A program made the position numbers and the translations under genes. Under the pieces are notes generated by a model. That model worked only from the letters and a program-made list of their open reading frames with translations, ran no database searches and was not told where the DNA came from. From the NCBI GenBank assembly GCA_046292465.1, contig JBKBRB010000002.1:193754-257753 (forward strand): a stretch of 64,000 bases of DNA, written 5' to 3'. Positions 32,863 through 41,468 of the stretch are shown here, in pieces. The stretch is from JANWWM01 sp046292465. GTDB taxonomy: Bacteria > Bacteroidota > Chlorobiia > Chlorobiales > Thermochlorobacteraceae. The first letter of the stretch is position 1. Each line of letters opens with the position of its first letter.

Positions 32863-35800
32863 ATGACGGGTTCAGGTATTTCACTGGGTAACGCCAAAAC
32901 CAAACACAAATTTCTGAGAGGCACATCACGCGCAACCTTAACGCCTGAAGTTCAGGCAAATACGACCATTAAACTTTTCATTGCAGACGTTTCAGGTCGC
33001 TTGAAATCGCATCTCAAAAAGCATAAGAGCAAACACACCAAACTTTTTGTCTCGTTTTTTTCGCGCCTCAGCGCTGAGCCTGCACCGATTGAAACCCTCT
33101 CCTCACTTCACCTTGATGTGTTCTCGGACTTTCTTGGGTTTTTAGAAAGCACAAAAGTGAAACTTGCCTCTTCTAATGCTGAAGCCGTTACAGAAACTTA
33201 TCAACTGCTCACAAAAAATCTTGATTCCACTGCCGACTTTTTAAGCCAGCTACTTACAACCATTGAAAACAATGAGTCCGTTCTGAATGTCTTGCGTCAA
33301 TATCTTTCAAGCGATTCGCCGCCAAAATCTTCTTCAAAACGTTATCAAGAAACCTCGCCCCCTCAAACACAACCTTTGGCGCAACCCTCGCAAGCATCGA
33401 TGTTTTCATCTGTCGAAAAGACCAAGACAAATGGAAACATTCGCGTTTTCCGAAAAGGCAAGCGCGTGATTCATTACTATAAGGAGTCGGTCAATAGCGA
33501 CCTTGGGTTTGACCTGTCGTTTTTAGCGTCGCTTTCTCCAACAAGTATGCTCACCAAAGATACGCATAAACCATCGCCGACAATTCACATTTCGCCCGCG
33601 CTTCGAGCGTATTTCAACATGATTGCGTCGTTCTCGCGCGAAATCGTCGCCGAAAAGTCTTATCCCTCCACGATTGCTGACGCGCTGGAAAAACTCGCCG
33701 CATCATCTGATGTTTTTTCCGATTTGGCTTTATTCACGTCTCTTCCAGGCATTGCAGACTTCATAGAGTTTTCAAAGACTTTGAACGAAGAATCTGTCAA
33801 GACACTTGGCGAAGAAATCATACGCGACATTGCCAGCCACCTTTGCGACTCCTTCGTTTCGCAAGAAGCACAATCCTTGATTGCATCGTATCTTTCAACG
33901 CCGTCAGATGCCGATGTTGATTCGGTTCTCGAGTCACTTAAACCTGAGCCGATTCCCGAAGAAGCGCCCATCCCAAAACTTCCCCTTGAAAAATTTACCG
34001 AAGAGATTGCACTCGAAGGCTCAACCGAACCTCCAACAGAAGCCGATTACATTCAATTCGCGAACAGCACCTTGCGCAAAGCAGAGCGACTTCTTCAAGC
34101 ACGAAACGCATCTGATGCTTCTTACAACTATTTGCTCAATTTGCTTGCCCAACCTGATGTGCTCACAGCGATTGCGCAATCTGAACTTCCGTTCTTTCAA
34201 AACTTTGCTGAATTTCTCGGTCAGTCGTGGGTCAATCAAACGCCGACCGCAACCCTTCTTCAACATCAAGACGAAATTGCTGACGCCATCGTTCAAGCAC
34301 TTCAAGAACGATTTCCTATTGAGGCAGAATCTTCACCAGTGTTGCTCGAAGCCGAAAAAGCATTGCAGGATTTGGAAGCACATATTGAGCCGATTAAAAA
34401 CGAAGAACCCTCAATCCCCAAACTTCCTGACCTGTCCGATTTTATTTCCGAAGTTGAAGAAGCTGTGCCCGACGAACAATCCTTGCACACTGCACCGACC
34501 GACTTGGCTTCTGGCGACGTCAATCATCCGCTTCCTGATATTTCCGAGTTTGTATTTGAAAATTCAAGTTCTGATGAAACTGCTGGCTCTGCTACCGATG
34601 ATTCCAGCCTCGCAACAGCGCAAGACCATACATCTGCTTTTGATTACACGACTTGCGCCGCCAACTTTTTGCGTCAAGTTATCTTGTCCTTGCCTAATTC
34701 TGCCTCTGGTCTTGAAGCACAATCTTATCTGCAATCGCTCCTGAACGCACCTGATTTGCTTTACGCACTGGCTACTTCAAACCAACGTAACTTGGTTGAG
34801 CTGGCTTCTACATTAGAACAAGCTCGACTTTCAAATACGCCGGTCGACGCGCTCACCGAGCCGCTCTCGGAAGCCGTTGGATTGGTTGCTGGCGATTTAC
34901 TTCAACATTTCGGCTCAAAATCTTCTTTGGAGTCGCCCGACGACGACGACTTGACCTTCACCTTCAGCGAACTCGTTCCGCTGTCTTCCTTCAAAAGCAA
35001 TACCCCTGAACTAGATGCTGTCATTTCGCTTTCCGAAGGCGAATCTTCGTTCGAAATACCGTCGCCCTCAAGCACCCCCGAAGCACCACCAACCGATGTC
35101 CCAACTCACGCATTTCACGAGTCTCTTCCCCAAGAAGACCTTCACAAAGAAAACCCAGTCGTTGATGCCACTCCCCCCGATACGCAGACGACCGACACCA
35201 TCGACGATTTGCTTTTGCTTGATGATTCTACACTCTCGCTCGTCGAAGAACCTTCAGCACCGACACTTGACGAACTAAAATTAGATATACCTCAACCCGA
35301 TGACAACTTAGATTTTCAAGCCGATGATTTACTGCTTCCCGAAGATGACCTTCTTTCAGAGACCTCGTCTCTATCAAGCACGCCATCGAACGAACCATTG
35401 AGCGAACCATTCACTGAACCATTGAGCGATTCGTCTGCCGATTTGCTTTCAACATCGCCAACGTTCGATGCGCCTCCTTCCACAGAAGTTGCTCAACCTG
35501 ATTCAAGCGTAACCTTCGACAATACGCTTCTGACAGAATCAACCTCAGAACTTGCATCGCCTAATGCAGAATTAGAGCTTGCAGAATCATCCGAACCTGC
35601 AAAAATCGATGATTTGCCTGGTTTGACAGAGACCCTTGATTCGACAGAAAGTGTTGACACAATTTGTGAACTCACTTTCAACGACGAACTCTTGCTTGAT
35701 GAATCGGGCGTGGGCGATACGCTTGATACGCCAACATCGCATCAAGACCTTTCACAATTGTCGTCGCTTTCCGATAAAGTCGATGCCCAAAATTCCGATG

Positions 35801-38800
35801 ACCTTTTGTTTGCTGATACGCTCGATGAATCACTCGATACATCAATGCTCTTAAACGATACTTCACCCAGCGACGCACTTCTCGACTCGCCTGCTCTCGA
35901 GGCGCCATCGCAACTTTCATCTCAATCAGAACCATTGCGCTCGGAGGCGCCAACAGAAGCCGAACCCACATTGGAATTGCCCGATTTGGATTTCTCGTTC
36001 AGCACATCTACGCTTGATGACACACTTGCGCCTACAAACGAGACTGCGCTAAGTGAATCACAACCAGCCTCGACAGCCGATGACCTTGCATTTAGCGATA
36101 CACTTTTGCTCGATGAGCCAACCAACGCCACCACACCCGCACAACCGGTCAATGAGCAATCCAATTCAGCATCGTTTTCCGATTTTCTACATCAAGAATC
36201 ATATGAAAGCGAGCTTGTTCCGATTAGTGATTTTCAACTCGACGAACTCCAACAAATCTTCCTAGACGAAGCACGTGAGTATTTGGAAAAATTGAACACG
36301 GACCTGCTCGAGCTCGACAAATTTGCTGGCACGGTTCAGCCCGAACTTGTCAACCGTGTTTTGCGCGGAGCGCACACGCTCAAAGGTTCAGCGGCGATGG
36401 TGAATTTGCACAACATTCGAGATTTGGCACACAAGATGGAAGACTGCCTGCAAGTTGTGCGCGATAACAACCTCAAAGTGCCTCGCCCGCTTCTCGATGT
36501 CTGTTTCAAATCGCTTGACGCCATGGGGGTGATGGTTGAGAACTTCCGACGTGTAGGCGAAGACCGCTTCACAAAAGCGCAACCGTTGATGGATTTGTTT
36601 ATCGACTACACCAAGCAACTTCAGGAAACTGGTGAGATTAAAGCCACGAACCTAACCGCAGCCGCACCTGCCGCTGAAATTGCAGAAACAGAAACTGACT
36701 TTCAACTCTCCGAAATTCAACAAGCCTTCTTGGAAGAAGCGAACGAGTATCTGGACAAACTCAATGCCGATATGCTCGAGCTCGACAAACTTGCAGGCAC
36801 GGTTCAGCCCGAACTTGTCAATCGTGTTTTGCGCGGAGCGCACACGCTCAAAGGCTCAGCGGCGATGACCAACCTGAAGAATATCAGCGAACTTGCGCAT
36901 AAAATGGAAGACTGCCTGCAAGTTGTGCGCGATAAGAACCTCAAAGTGCCTCGTCCGCTGCTAGATATTCTCTTCAAGTCGTTCGACGCCATCAGCGTCA
37001 TGCTCAAAAAGTTCAGAAGCACAGGCAAAGATGAATTCGATGTATCGCGCTATGTTTCAATTTTGAAGGAGTATATGGCGCAACTTCAACAGACCGGCGA
37101 AATCAAGACGCCTCTATCGCTCGACACACAGCCGACGCCAGCTGCGCCCACGCTCAAAACCTTTGCCGAAGAATACGCTCGTGTTGACATTCGCTCGCTT
37201 AACAACCTCATTAACATGTCGGCAGAACTTGTTATCTCACGCAATCGCCTCATCAATGAACTTGCAGGCATTACACGCCTGATTAGCAAGTTCGCGAAAG
37301 AGCGTAACCATCTTGCCCAAGTCAATAAAAAAATTCTGACGACGATTCAGAAAAACGCCGGCGAACGCGCTGACACCCATGCAGGGTTTAGCGATATTCT
37401 CAAAGAGTTTTCTGAAACGGAATTCGACCGATTTAGCGACCTTGACATCATCTCGCGCGATGTCCGCTCCGCTATGCTCAACCTTGACGAAACGATTAAC
37501 GAACTGCGCAATTTGAGTTCGGTTCTCAGTCAAAACGTCACCAAAGTGAGTAGCATTGCTAACGATTTGAACCGCGAAATTGTCGGCATGCGCATGGTGC
37601 CGATGCGCCAAATGTATACACGCTTCCAACGCAGTTTCCGCGACATTGCCAAAGCAGAAGGTAAGGAAATTAACCTCATTACTGAAGGTGAAGACACCAA
37701 GATGGACAAAAGCGTGATGGAAGAAATTGTCGAGCCCGTTCTGCACATGGTTCGCAACGCGATTGGACACGGAATTGAAACGCCCGACGTTCGTATTGCG
37801 CATGGAAAACCCCCAACCGGCAACCTTTACTTGCGAGCCTACCAAAAAGGAAGCCGAATCATCTTGGAAGTTGAGGACGATGGCGCAGGCATTCCGATTG
37901 ATAAGGTCAAAGCCAAAGCCGTCCGACAAGGTCTCCTTTCGCAAGAAGAAGCCGACGCAATGCCTGCAAACAAAGCCACCGAACTTATTTTCTTGCCCGG
38001 CTTTAGCACGGCTGAAAAAATTACTTCTCTTTCTGGACGTGGCGTCGGAATGGACGTGGTCAAAAATACAATTCACCAACTCAAAGGCACTGTTACGGTT
38101 GAAACGCGCGAAGGCAAAGGCACAAAGTTTACCATTTCACTTCCCATCACGCTTGCAATTAGCCAAGCCCTGCTCGTCAGCGCCGGCGACCACATCTACG
38201 CCATTCCCCTCGAACTAGTCCTTGAAACCTTAGCAGTCTCATCGGACTATCTGACGACCGACGAAGATGGCAACAAGACGATTTCCATTCGCGGCGAAGC
38301 ATATGAGTTTCGCTATCTCAACGAACTTTTAGGTTACAGCACCGAGCCGCTTGAATACAAAACGATACATTCCGTCGTCGTAATTGGACTTGACGAACGC
38401 AAAGTCGCTGTCGCCGTTGAAAAGTTGATTGGAAAAGAAGAAATCGTTGTCAAATCGCTCGGACGACATTTGCGCAACGTGCGCGGTATTATCGGCGCAA
38501 CGATTCTGGGCGACGGTCAAGTCGTCATTATTTTGGATATTGAGTATCTTTTACGCCCGATTGGCGAGCGAGGCGAAGAGGTGCGCATTCAAGCCCTTCC
38601 AGCGCCCGAAGCCGAGCCCGAAGAAATTCAACCGACGATTACCAAACGCAAGCGCAAAGGCGCCAAAATTACCGTGCTTCACGCTGACGACTCGCCGAGC
38701 GTGCGAAAATATGTGCAATCAGTCTTGAAAGGTGCTAACATGGAAGTCATTTCTGCTGATGATGGTCTGAATGCTCTCAATCGTTTGACACAGCCTAATG

Positions 38801-39033
38801 CCAACATCGACCTCATCGTCAGCGACCTTGAAATGCCTCGCATGAACGGTTTTGAATTCGTTACAGAGGTGCGTAAAATGGACGCTTACAAAGACATTCC
38901 ATTTATCATCGTTACCGCGCGTGCTGGCGATAAGCACCGACGCACAGGCTTGGAATTAGGTGCAAATGCGTTTCTCAACAAACCCTTTGACCCATCTCAA
39001 CTGATTGAAACCATAGAAAGCTACATTGCTTAA
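32863..39033 (+). CDS. Giant CheA-type hybrid histidine kinase with two Hpt domains
   Basis: A 2056-residue protein, about three times a normal CheA. Residues 1-1110 are a kinase-free region: four divergent helical units near 35-145, 240-345, 395-485 and 595-690, separated by acidic Ser/Pro/Glu linkers with repeated DDLL motifs. Two Hpt domains follow, with phospho-accepting H1171 and H1327 in NRVLRGAHTLKGSAAM. Then come a dimer/linker region (1440-1610), the HATPase domain (N-box N1632, G1 DDGAGI, G2 GRGVGMD near 1727), a CheW-like domain (1760-1910) and a C-terminal receiver domain (D1988 in IVSDLEMPRMNG). It resembles ChpA/PilL and FrzE-type kinases. It phosphorylates its own receiver and probably the response regulator at 39054. 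Confidence 0.93.
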   Translation: MTGSGISLGNAKTKHKFLRGTSRATLTPEVQANTTIKLFIADVSGRLKSHLKKHKSKHTKLFVSFFSRLSAEPAPIETLSSLHLDVFSDFLGFLESTKVKLASSNAEAVTETYQLLTKNLDSTADFLSQLLTTIENNESVLNVLRQYLSSDSPPKSSSKRYQETSPPQTQPLAQPSQASMFSSVEKTKTNGNIRVFRKGKRVIHYYKESVNSDLGFDLSFLASLSPTSMLTKDTHKPSPTIHISPALRAYFNMIASFSREIVAEKSYPSTIADALEKLAASSDVFSDLALFTSLPGIADFIEFSKTLNEESVKTLGEEIIRDIASHLCDSFVSQEAQSLIASYLSTPSDADVDSVLESLKPEPIPEEAPIPKLPLEKFTEEIALEGSTEPPTEADYIQFANSTLRKAERLLQARNASDASYNYLLNLLAQPDVLTAIAQSELPFFQNFAEFLGQSWVNQTPTATLLQHQDEIADAIVQALQERFPIEAESSPVLLEAEKALQDLEAHIEPIKNEEPSIPKLPDLSDFISEVEEAVPDEQSLHTAPTDLASGDVNHPLPDISEFVFENSSSDETAGSATDDSSLATAQDHTSAFDYTTCAANFLRQVILSLPNSASGLEAQSYLQSLLNAPDLLYALATSNQRNLVELASTLEQARLSNTPVDALTEPLSEAVGLVAGDLLQHFGSKSSLESPDDDDLTFTFSELVPLSSFKSNTPELDAVISLSEGESSFEIPSPSSTPEAPPTDVPTHAFHESLPQEDLHKENPVVDATPPDTQTTDTIDDLLLLDDSTLSLVEEPSAPTLDELKLDIPQPDDNLDFQADDLLLPEDDLLSETSSLSSTPSNEPLSEPFTEPLSDSSADLLSTSPTFDAPPSTEVAQPDSSVTFDNTLLTESTSELASPNAELELAESSEPAKIDDLPGLTETLDSTESVDTICELTFNDELLLDESGVGDTLDTPTSHQDLSQLSSLSDKVDAQNSDDLLFADTLDESLDTSMLLNDTSPSDALLDSPALEAPSQLSSQSEPLRSEAPTEAEPTLELPDLDFSFSTSTLDDTLAPTNETALSESQPASTADDLAFSDTLLLDEPTNATTPAQPVNEQSNSASFSDFLHQESYESELVPISDFQLDELQQIFLDEAREYLEKLNTDLLELDKFAGTVQPELVNRVLRGAHTLKGSAAMVNLHNIRDLAHKMEDCLQVVRDNNLKVPRPLLDVCFKSLDAMGVMVENFRRVGEDRFTKAQPLMDLFIDYTKQLQETGEIKATNLTAAAPAAEIAETETDFQLSEIQQAFLEEANEYLDKLNADMLELDKLAGTVQPELVNRVLRGAHTLKGSAAMTNLKNISELAHKMEDCLQVVRDKNLKVPRPLLDILFKSFDAISVMLKKFRSTGKDEFDVSRYVSILKEYMAQLQQTGEIKTPLSLDTQPTPAAPTLKTFAEEYARVDIRSLNNLINMSAELVISRNRLINELAGITRLISKFAKERNHLAQVNKKILTTIQKNAGERADTHAGFSDILKEFSETEFDRFSDLDIISRDVRSAMLNLDETINELRNLSSVLSQNVTKVSSIANDLNREIVGMRMVPMRQMYTRFQRSFRDIAKAEGKEINLITEGEDTKMDKSVMEEIVEPVLHMVRNAIGHGIETPDVRIAHGKPPTGNLYLRAYQKGSRIILEVEDDGAGIPIDKVKAKAVRQGLLSQEEADAMPANKATELIFLPGFSTAEKITSLSGRGVGMDVVKNTIHQLKGTVTVETREGKGTKFTISLPITLAISQALLVSAGDHIYAIPLELVLETLAVSSDYLTTDEDGNKTISIRGEAYEFRYLNELLGYSTEPLEYKTIHSVVVIGLDERKVAVAVEKLIGKEEIVVKSLGRHLRNVRGIIGATILGDGQVVIILDIEYLLRPIGERGEEVRIQALPAPEAEPEEIQPTITKRKRKGAKITVLHADDSPSVRKYVQSVLKGANMEVISADDGLNALNRLTQPNANIDLIVSDLEMPRMNGFEFVTEVRKMDAYKDIPFIIVTARAGDKHRRTGLELGANAFLNKPFDPSQLIETIESYIA
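36301..37120 (+). repeat. Tandem duplicate Hpt-domain coding segment
   Basis: The Hpt1 segment (about 36220-36640) and Hpt2 segment (about 36690-37110) are 468 bp apart and share long near-identical stretches, for example GTTTTGCGCGGAGCGCACAC in both. It is a recent in-frame duplication. Confidence 0.85.
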
Positions 39034-39053
39034 TCAAATTTTTTCTCAAAACT

Positions 39054-40202
39054 ATGCCTGCTACTACTCCACGCCGCGTGTTGGTCGTCGATGACGAACA
39101 AAACATCGCACTTGGTATCTTAAAGACGCTCGGACAATCTCCGATGTATATTGCCAAACATGCGCCGAGCGGCGAAGCCGCCGTTGCTGAACTTGCTAAA
39201 ACACCTTACGACTTGGTGATTACCGACATTCGCATGCCTGGCATGAGCGGCATTGATTTGCTTCGCCATATTCGCGCCAATCACGCCGATGTGGGTGTGA
39301 TTATCATGACCGCATATGGCTCAACCCAAGTCCAAGAAGAAGCCTCACGACGCGGCTCGCTCCTCTACATCGAAAAACCGTTTGATTTTGCACAAATGCA
39401 AGCCACCATTGAAGATTTCTTCAAACGCAAAGAAGAAGCTTCTACTACTACCGAAAAGGAAAAAAGTGTTTCGGGCGTCATTCCCGGTCTTTCCTTGATG
39501 GATGTCATTCAAATGAACTGTCTCGCTCGCTTCACAGGCACACTTCACATCAAAACCAGCAGCGGCGAGCAAGGCATCATTTGCTTTAACAAAGGCGAAA
39601 TTACCCATTGCGAAACGGCAACCCGTTCAGGCAAAGATGCGTTTTTTGAAATTGTACAATGGCAAGGCGGAAGTTTCGATACGATTGAACAAATTCCACC
39701 GACCGTTACCATCGTTGAAAGTTGGGAGCAATTGATGATGGAAGCCGCCATGATGATGCCAGATACACCCGTCCAACAACAAGAACCCACAAAACCCAAA
39801 GTCGTTGCAAAAGCTCCAACGCCCAAAGTTGAACCTGCTCCTGCCGATACCTCCAAAATGCTCGATCGTGTGATGGAAGCTGCAAAAGCAGAAGTTACCT
39901 TCATCGTCACCCACAATGGCTTTGTTATCGACAAGCGTATTGCTCAAACTTCTAAAATCGACCTAAATAAATCGGGCGATGAAATCTCAAAACTTCTTCC
40001 AGGCATTTTCAGTGTTGCTAAAACGCTCAGTGCTGGCACGCTCAATGAAATCACTCTTCGCTTTGAGGGCAAAATCGCAATGATTCGCAATGTTGCTCAA
40101 AGCGATTTGCTTTTCATCGTCATTTCACCGTCTTCCGTTTCATCGGGCGACATCTTCAAAGCCATTGAACGCGAGTCTGAAAACATCAAGAAAATTTTGT
40201 AA
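39054..40202 (+). CDS. Response regulator with REC, DUF4388 and a C-terminal roadblock-like region
   Basis: A 382-residue protein. Residues 1-125 are a CheY-like receiver (VVDDEQ; D58 in VITDIRMPGMSG; K at IEKPF). Residues 140-230 (GLSLMDVIQMNCLARFTGTL, KGEITHCETA) are a DUF4388 domain, an effector-type domain frequent in gliding and Deltaproteobacterial signalling proteins. A proline-rich linker follows. The rest (265-382, FIVTHNGFVIDKRIAQT ... IAMIRNVAQSDLLFIVIS) looks like a roadblock/LC7 fold. The gene is 20 bp downstream of the kinase. I infer that phosphorylation here feeds into the roadblock and MglA proteins encoded next. Confidence 0.85.
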   Translation: MPATTPRRVLVVDDEQNIALGILKTLGQSPMYIAKHAPSGEAAVAELAKTPYDLVITDIRMPGMSGIDLLRHIRANHADVGVIIMTAYGSTQVQEEASRRGSLLYIEKPFDFAQMQATIEDFFKRKEEASTTTEKEKSVSGVIPGLSLMDVIQMNCLARFTGTLHIKTSSGEQGIICFNKGEITHCETATRSGKDAFFEIVQWQGGSFDTIEQIPPTVTIVESWEQLMMEAAMMMPDTPVQQQEPTKPKVVAKAPTPKVEPAPADTSKMLDRVMEAAKAEVTFIVTHNGFVIDKRIAQTSKIDLNKSGDEISKLLPGIFSVAKTLSAGTLNEITLRFEGKIAMIRNVAQSDLLFIVISPSSVSSGDIFKAIERESENIKKIL

Positions 40203-40208
40203 TCTTCG

Positions 40209-40239
40209 TTTCAAAATTGCACCTGTTTTTGTAATTTTG
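40209..40239 (+). promoter_or_regulatory. Probable internal promoter for the roadblock-MglA pair
   Basis: TTTC, 19 bp, TAATTTTG: the -7 box fits TAnnTTTG exactly and the -33 box differs in one base. It would start transcription near 40246 and separate the last two genes from the kinase operon. Confidence 0.45.
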
Positions 40240-40270
40240 CCATCTCATTTAGCGTTTAGTTAAGTCGTCA

Positions 40271-40639
40271 ATGCAAAATTTTAGCGATGTTACATCTCTG
40301 TTTCAAGACCTACCCTATGTTACAGGTGTTTTAGTGGTTGATGGAGATGGTCTTACGCTCGCCGGCTCGTTAGGCGATAAAGCAACTATGGAAGCGTTCT
40401 CGCCAGTGTTTCATACACTCTTAAACGATATTTTCAAGCACTTTGCAACGCTCGGTGAAACGACAAATCAAGTTTGTTTTGTTCAAGATTCACGCATCAT
40501 CATCGCACAACCCGTTTATGATTTGATTCTTATTGTCTACGCGGAAAAACGCGGTCTTAATGATGCACTGCAATCTCGCTTTTTAAAAGCAGTCTCAATT
40601 TTACAGCGCATCGCTGCGCCCGATTTTTCAAACACTTAA
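40271..40639 (+). CDS. Roadblock/LC7 domain protein, MglB-like
   Basis: A 122-residue single-domain protein with the roadblock pattern: LPYVTGVLVVDGDGLTLAGS near 15-35 followed by FSPVFHTLLNDIFKHF and SRIIIAQPVYDLILIVYAEK. MglB in Myxococcus is such a dimer and acts as the GTPase-activating protein and nucleotide-exchange partner of MglA. It lies 17 bp before an MglA-type gene, which supports the MglB role, although family-wide similarity is low in roadblock proteins and the exact activity is inferred. Its start is a plain ATG at 40271. Confidence 0.8.
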   Translation: MQNFSDVTSLFQDLPYVTGVLVVDGDGLTLAGSLGDKATMEAFSPVFHTLLNDIFKHFATLGETTNQVCFVQDSRIIIAQPVYDLILIVYAEKRGLNDALQSRFLKAVSILQRIAAPDFSNT

Positions 40640-40656
40640 ACTCACAGGCATCAACA

Positions 40657-41364
40657 ATGGCGAACATCAACTATGCAAACAAAGAGATTATTATCAAGAT
40701 TGTCTACTACGGACCTGGCATGAGCGGCAAAACCACTAACTTACAAGTTTTACATCAAATGGTTCCTAAAGATGCCGCAAGCCGAATGATTTCACTTGCG
40801 ACCGAACAAGATCGCACGCTTTACTTCGACTTACTTCCGATTTCGCTCGGCTCAGTTAAGGGCTTCAACACCAAGTTCCAACTCTACACTGTTCCCGGTC
40901 AAGTTTATTACAACACAACACGCAAGCTCGTGCTCAACGGCGTCGACGGTGTTGTGTTCGTTGCCGACTCACAGCAAGGCAAAATGCCTGAAAACAAAGA
41001 AAGCCTTGAAAACCTTCGCGAAAACTTAGCGGAATACGGCATCGATTTGAACACCTTCGCTGTTGTTATGCAATACAACAAGCGCGACCTTACGCCTGTG
41101 TATAGCATCGAGGAACTGCAGCGCGAACTCAATCCGATGGGTTTCCCATATACGGAAGCTGTTGCTTTCAAAGGCCAAGGCTTGATGGAAACGCTGAAAC
41201 TCATCAGCAAATTGACCCTTCAACGCATCGGAAGCAAATCGGGCGCACAAGTGCAATACGCCGATGGCGGCACTGCCCCTGCACCGTCCACCGCGCCAGC
41301 ACAACAAACTCAGCCTGCAACCAGCAGCGACTTCTTCAAGAACCTTCAAAACAAAATGAAGTAA
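40657..41364 (+). CDS. MglA-like Ras-superfamily GTPase
   Basis: A 235-residue small GTPase. The P-loop is GPGMSGKTTN (about 19-28). The PM3 motif is TVPGQ, with Thr in place of Asp, which is the signature of MglA rather than eukaryotic Ras. The base-recognition motif is NKRDL near 143-147. The C-terminal 35 residues are a proline/alanine-rich tail ending FFKNLQNKMK. MglA sets the leading cell pole and motor activity for gliding or type IV pilus motility in Myxococcus and Thermus. The gene is directly downstream of the roadblock protein and ends at a hairpin. This is a strong context for MglB-MglA polarity control. Confidence 0.92.
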   Translation: MANINYANKEIIIKIVYYGPGMSGKTTNLQVLHQMVPKDAASRMISLATEQDRTLYFDLLPISLGSVKGFNTKFQLYTVPGQVYYNTTRKLVLNGVDGVVFVADSQQGKMPENKESLENLRENLAEYGIDLNTFAVVMQYNKRDLTPVYSIEELQRELNPMGFPYTEAVAFKGQGLMETLKLISKLTLQRIGSKSGAQVQYADGGTAPAPSTAPAQQTQPATSSDFFKNLQNKMK

Positions 41365-41394
41365 TCTTTCTTTTTAGGCATGGCAAAACTTGAA

Positions 41395-41417
41395 GGGCAG
41401 GCTTGAACCCCCTGCCC
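41395..41417. terminator. Hairpin terminator between convergent genes
   Basis: GGGCAGG / CCTGCCC, a 7-bp stem with a 9-nt loop, between the MglA gene and the EnvC-like gene. The following T-run is weak on both strands. Confidence 0.5.
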
Positions 41418-41468
41418 CGCTGTTCTTTATTCTCCTTCTCTAAACTCAAACTCGCCTACTCTTTCACG

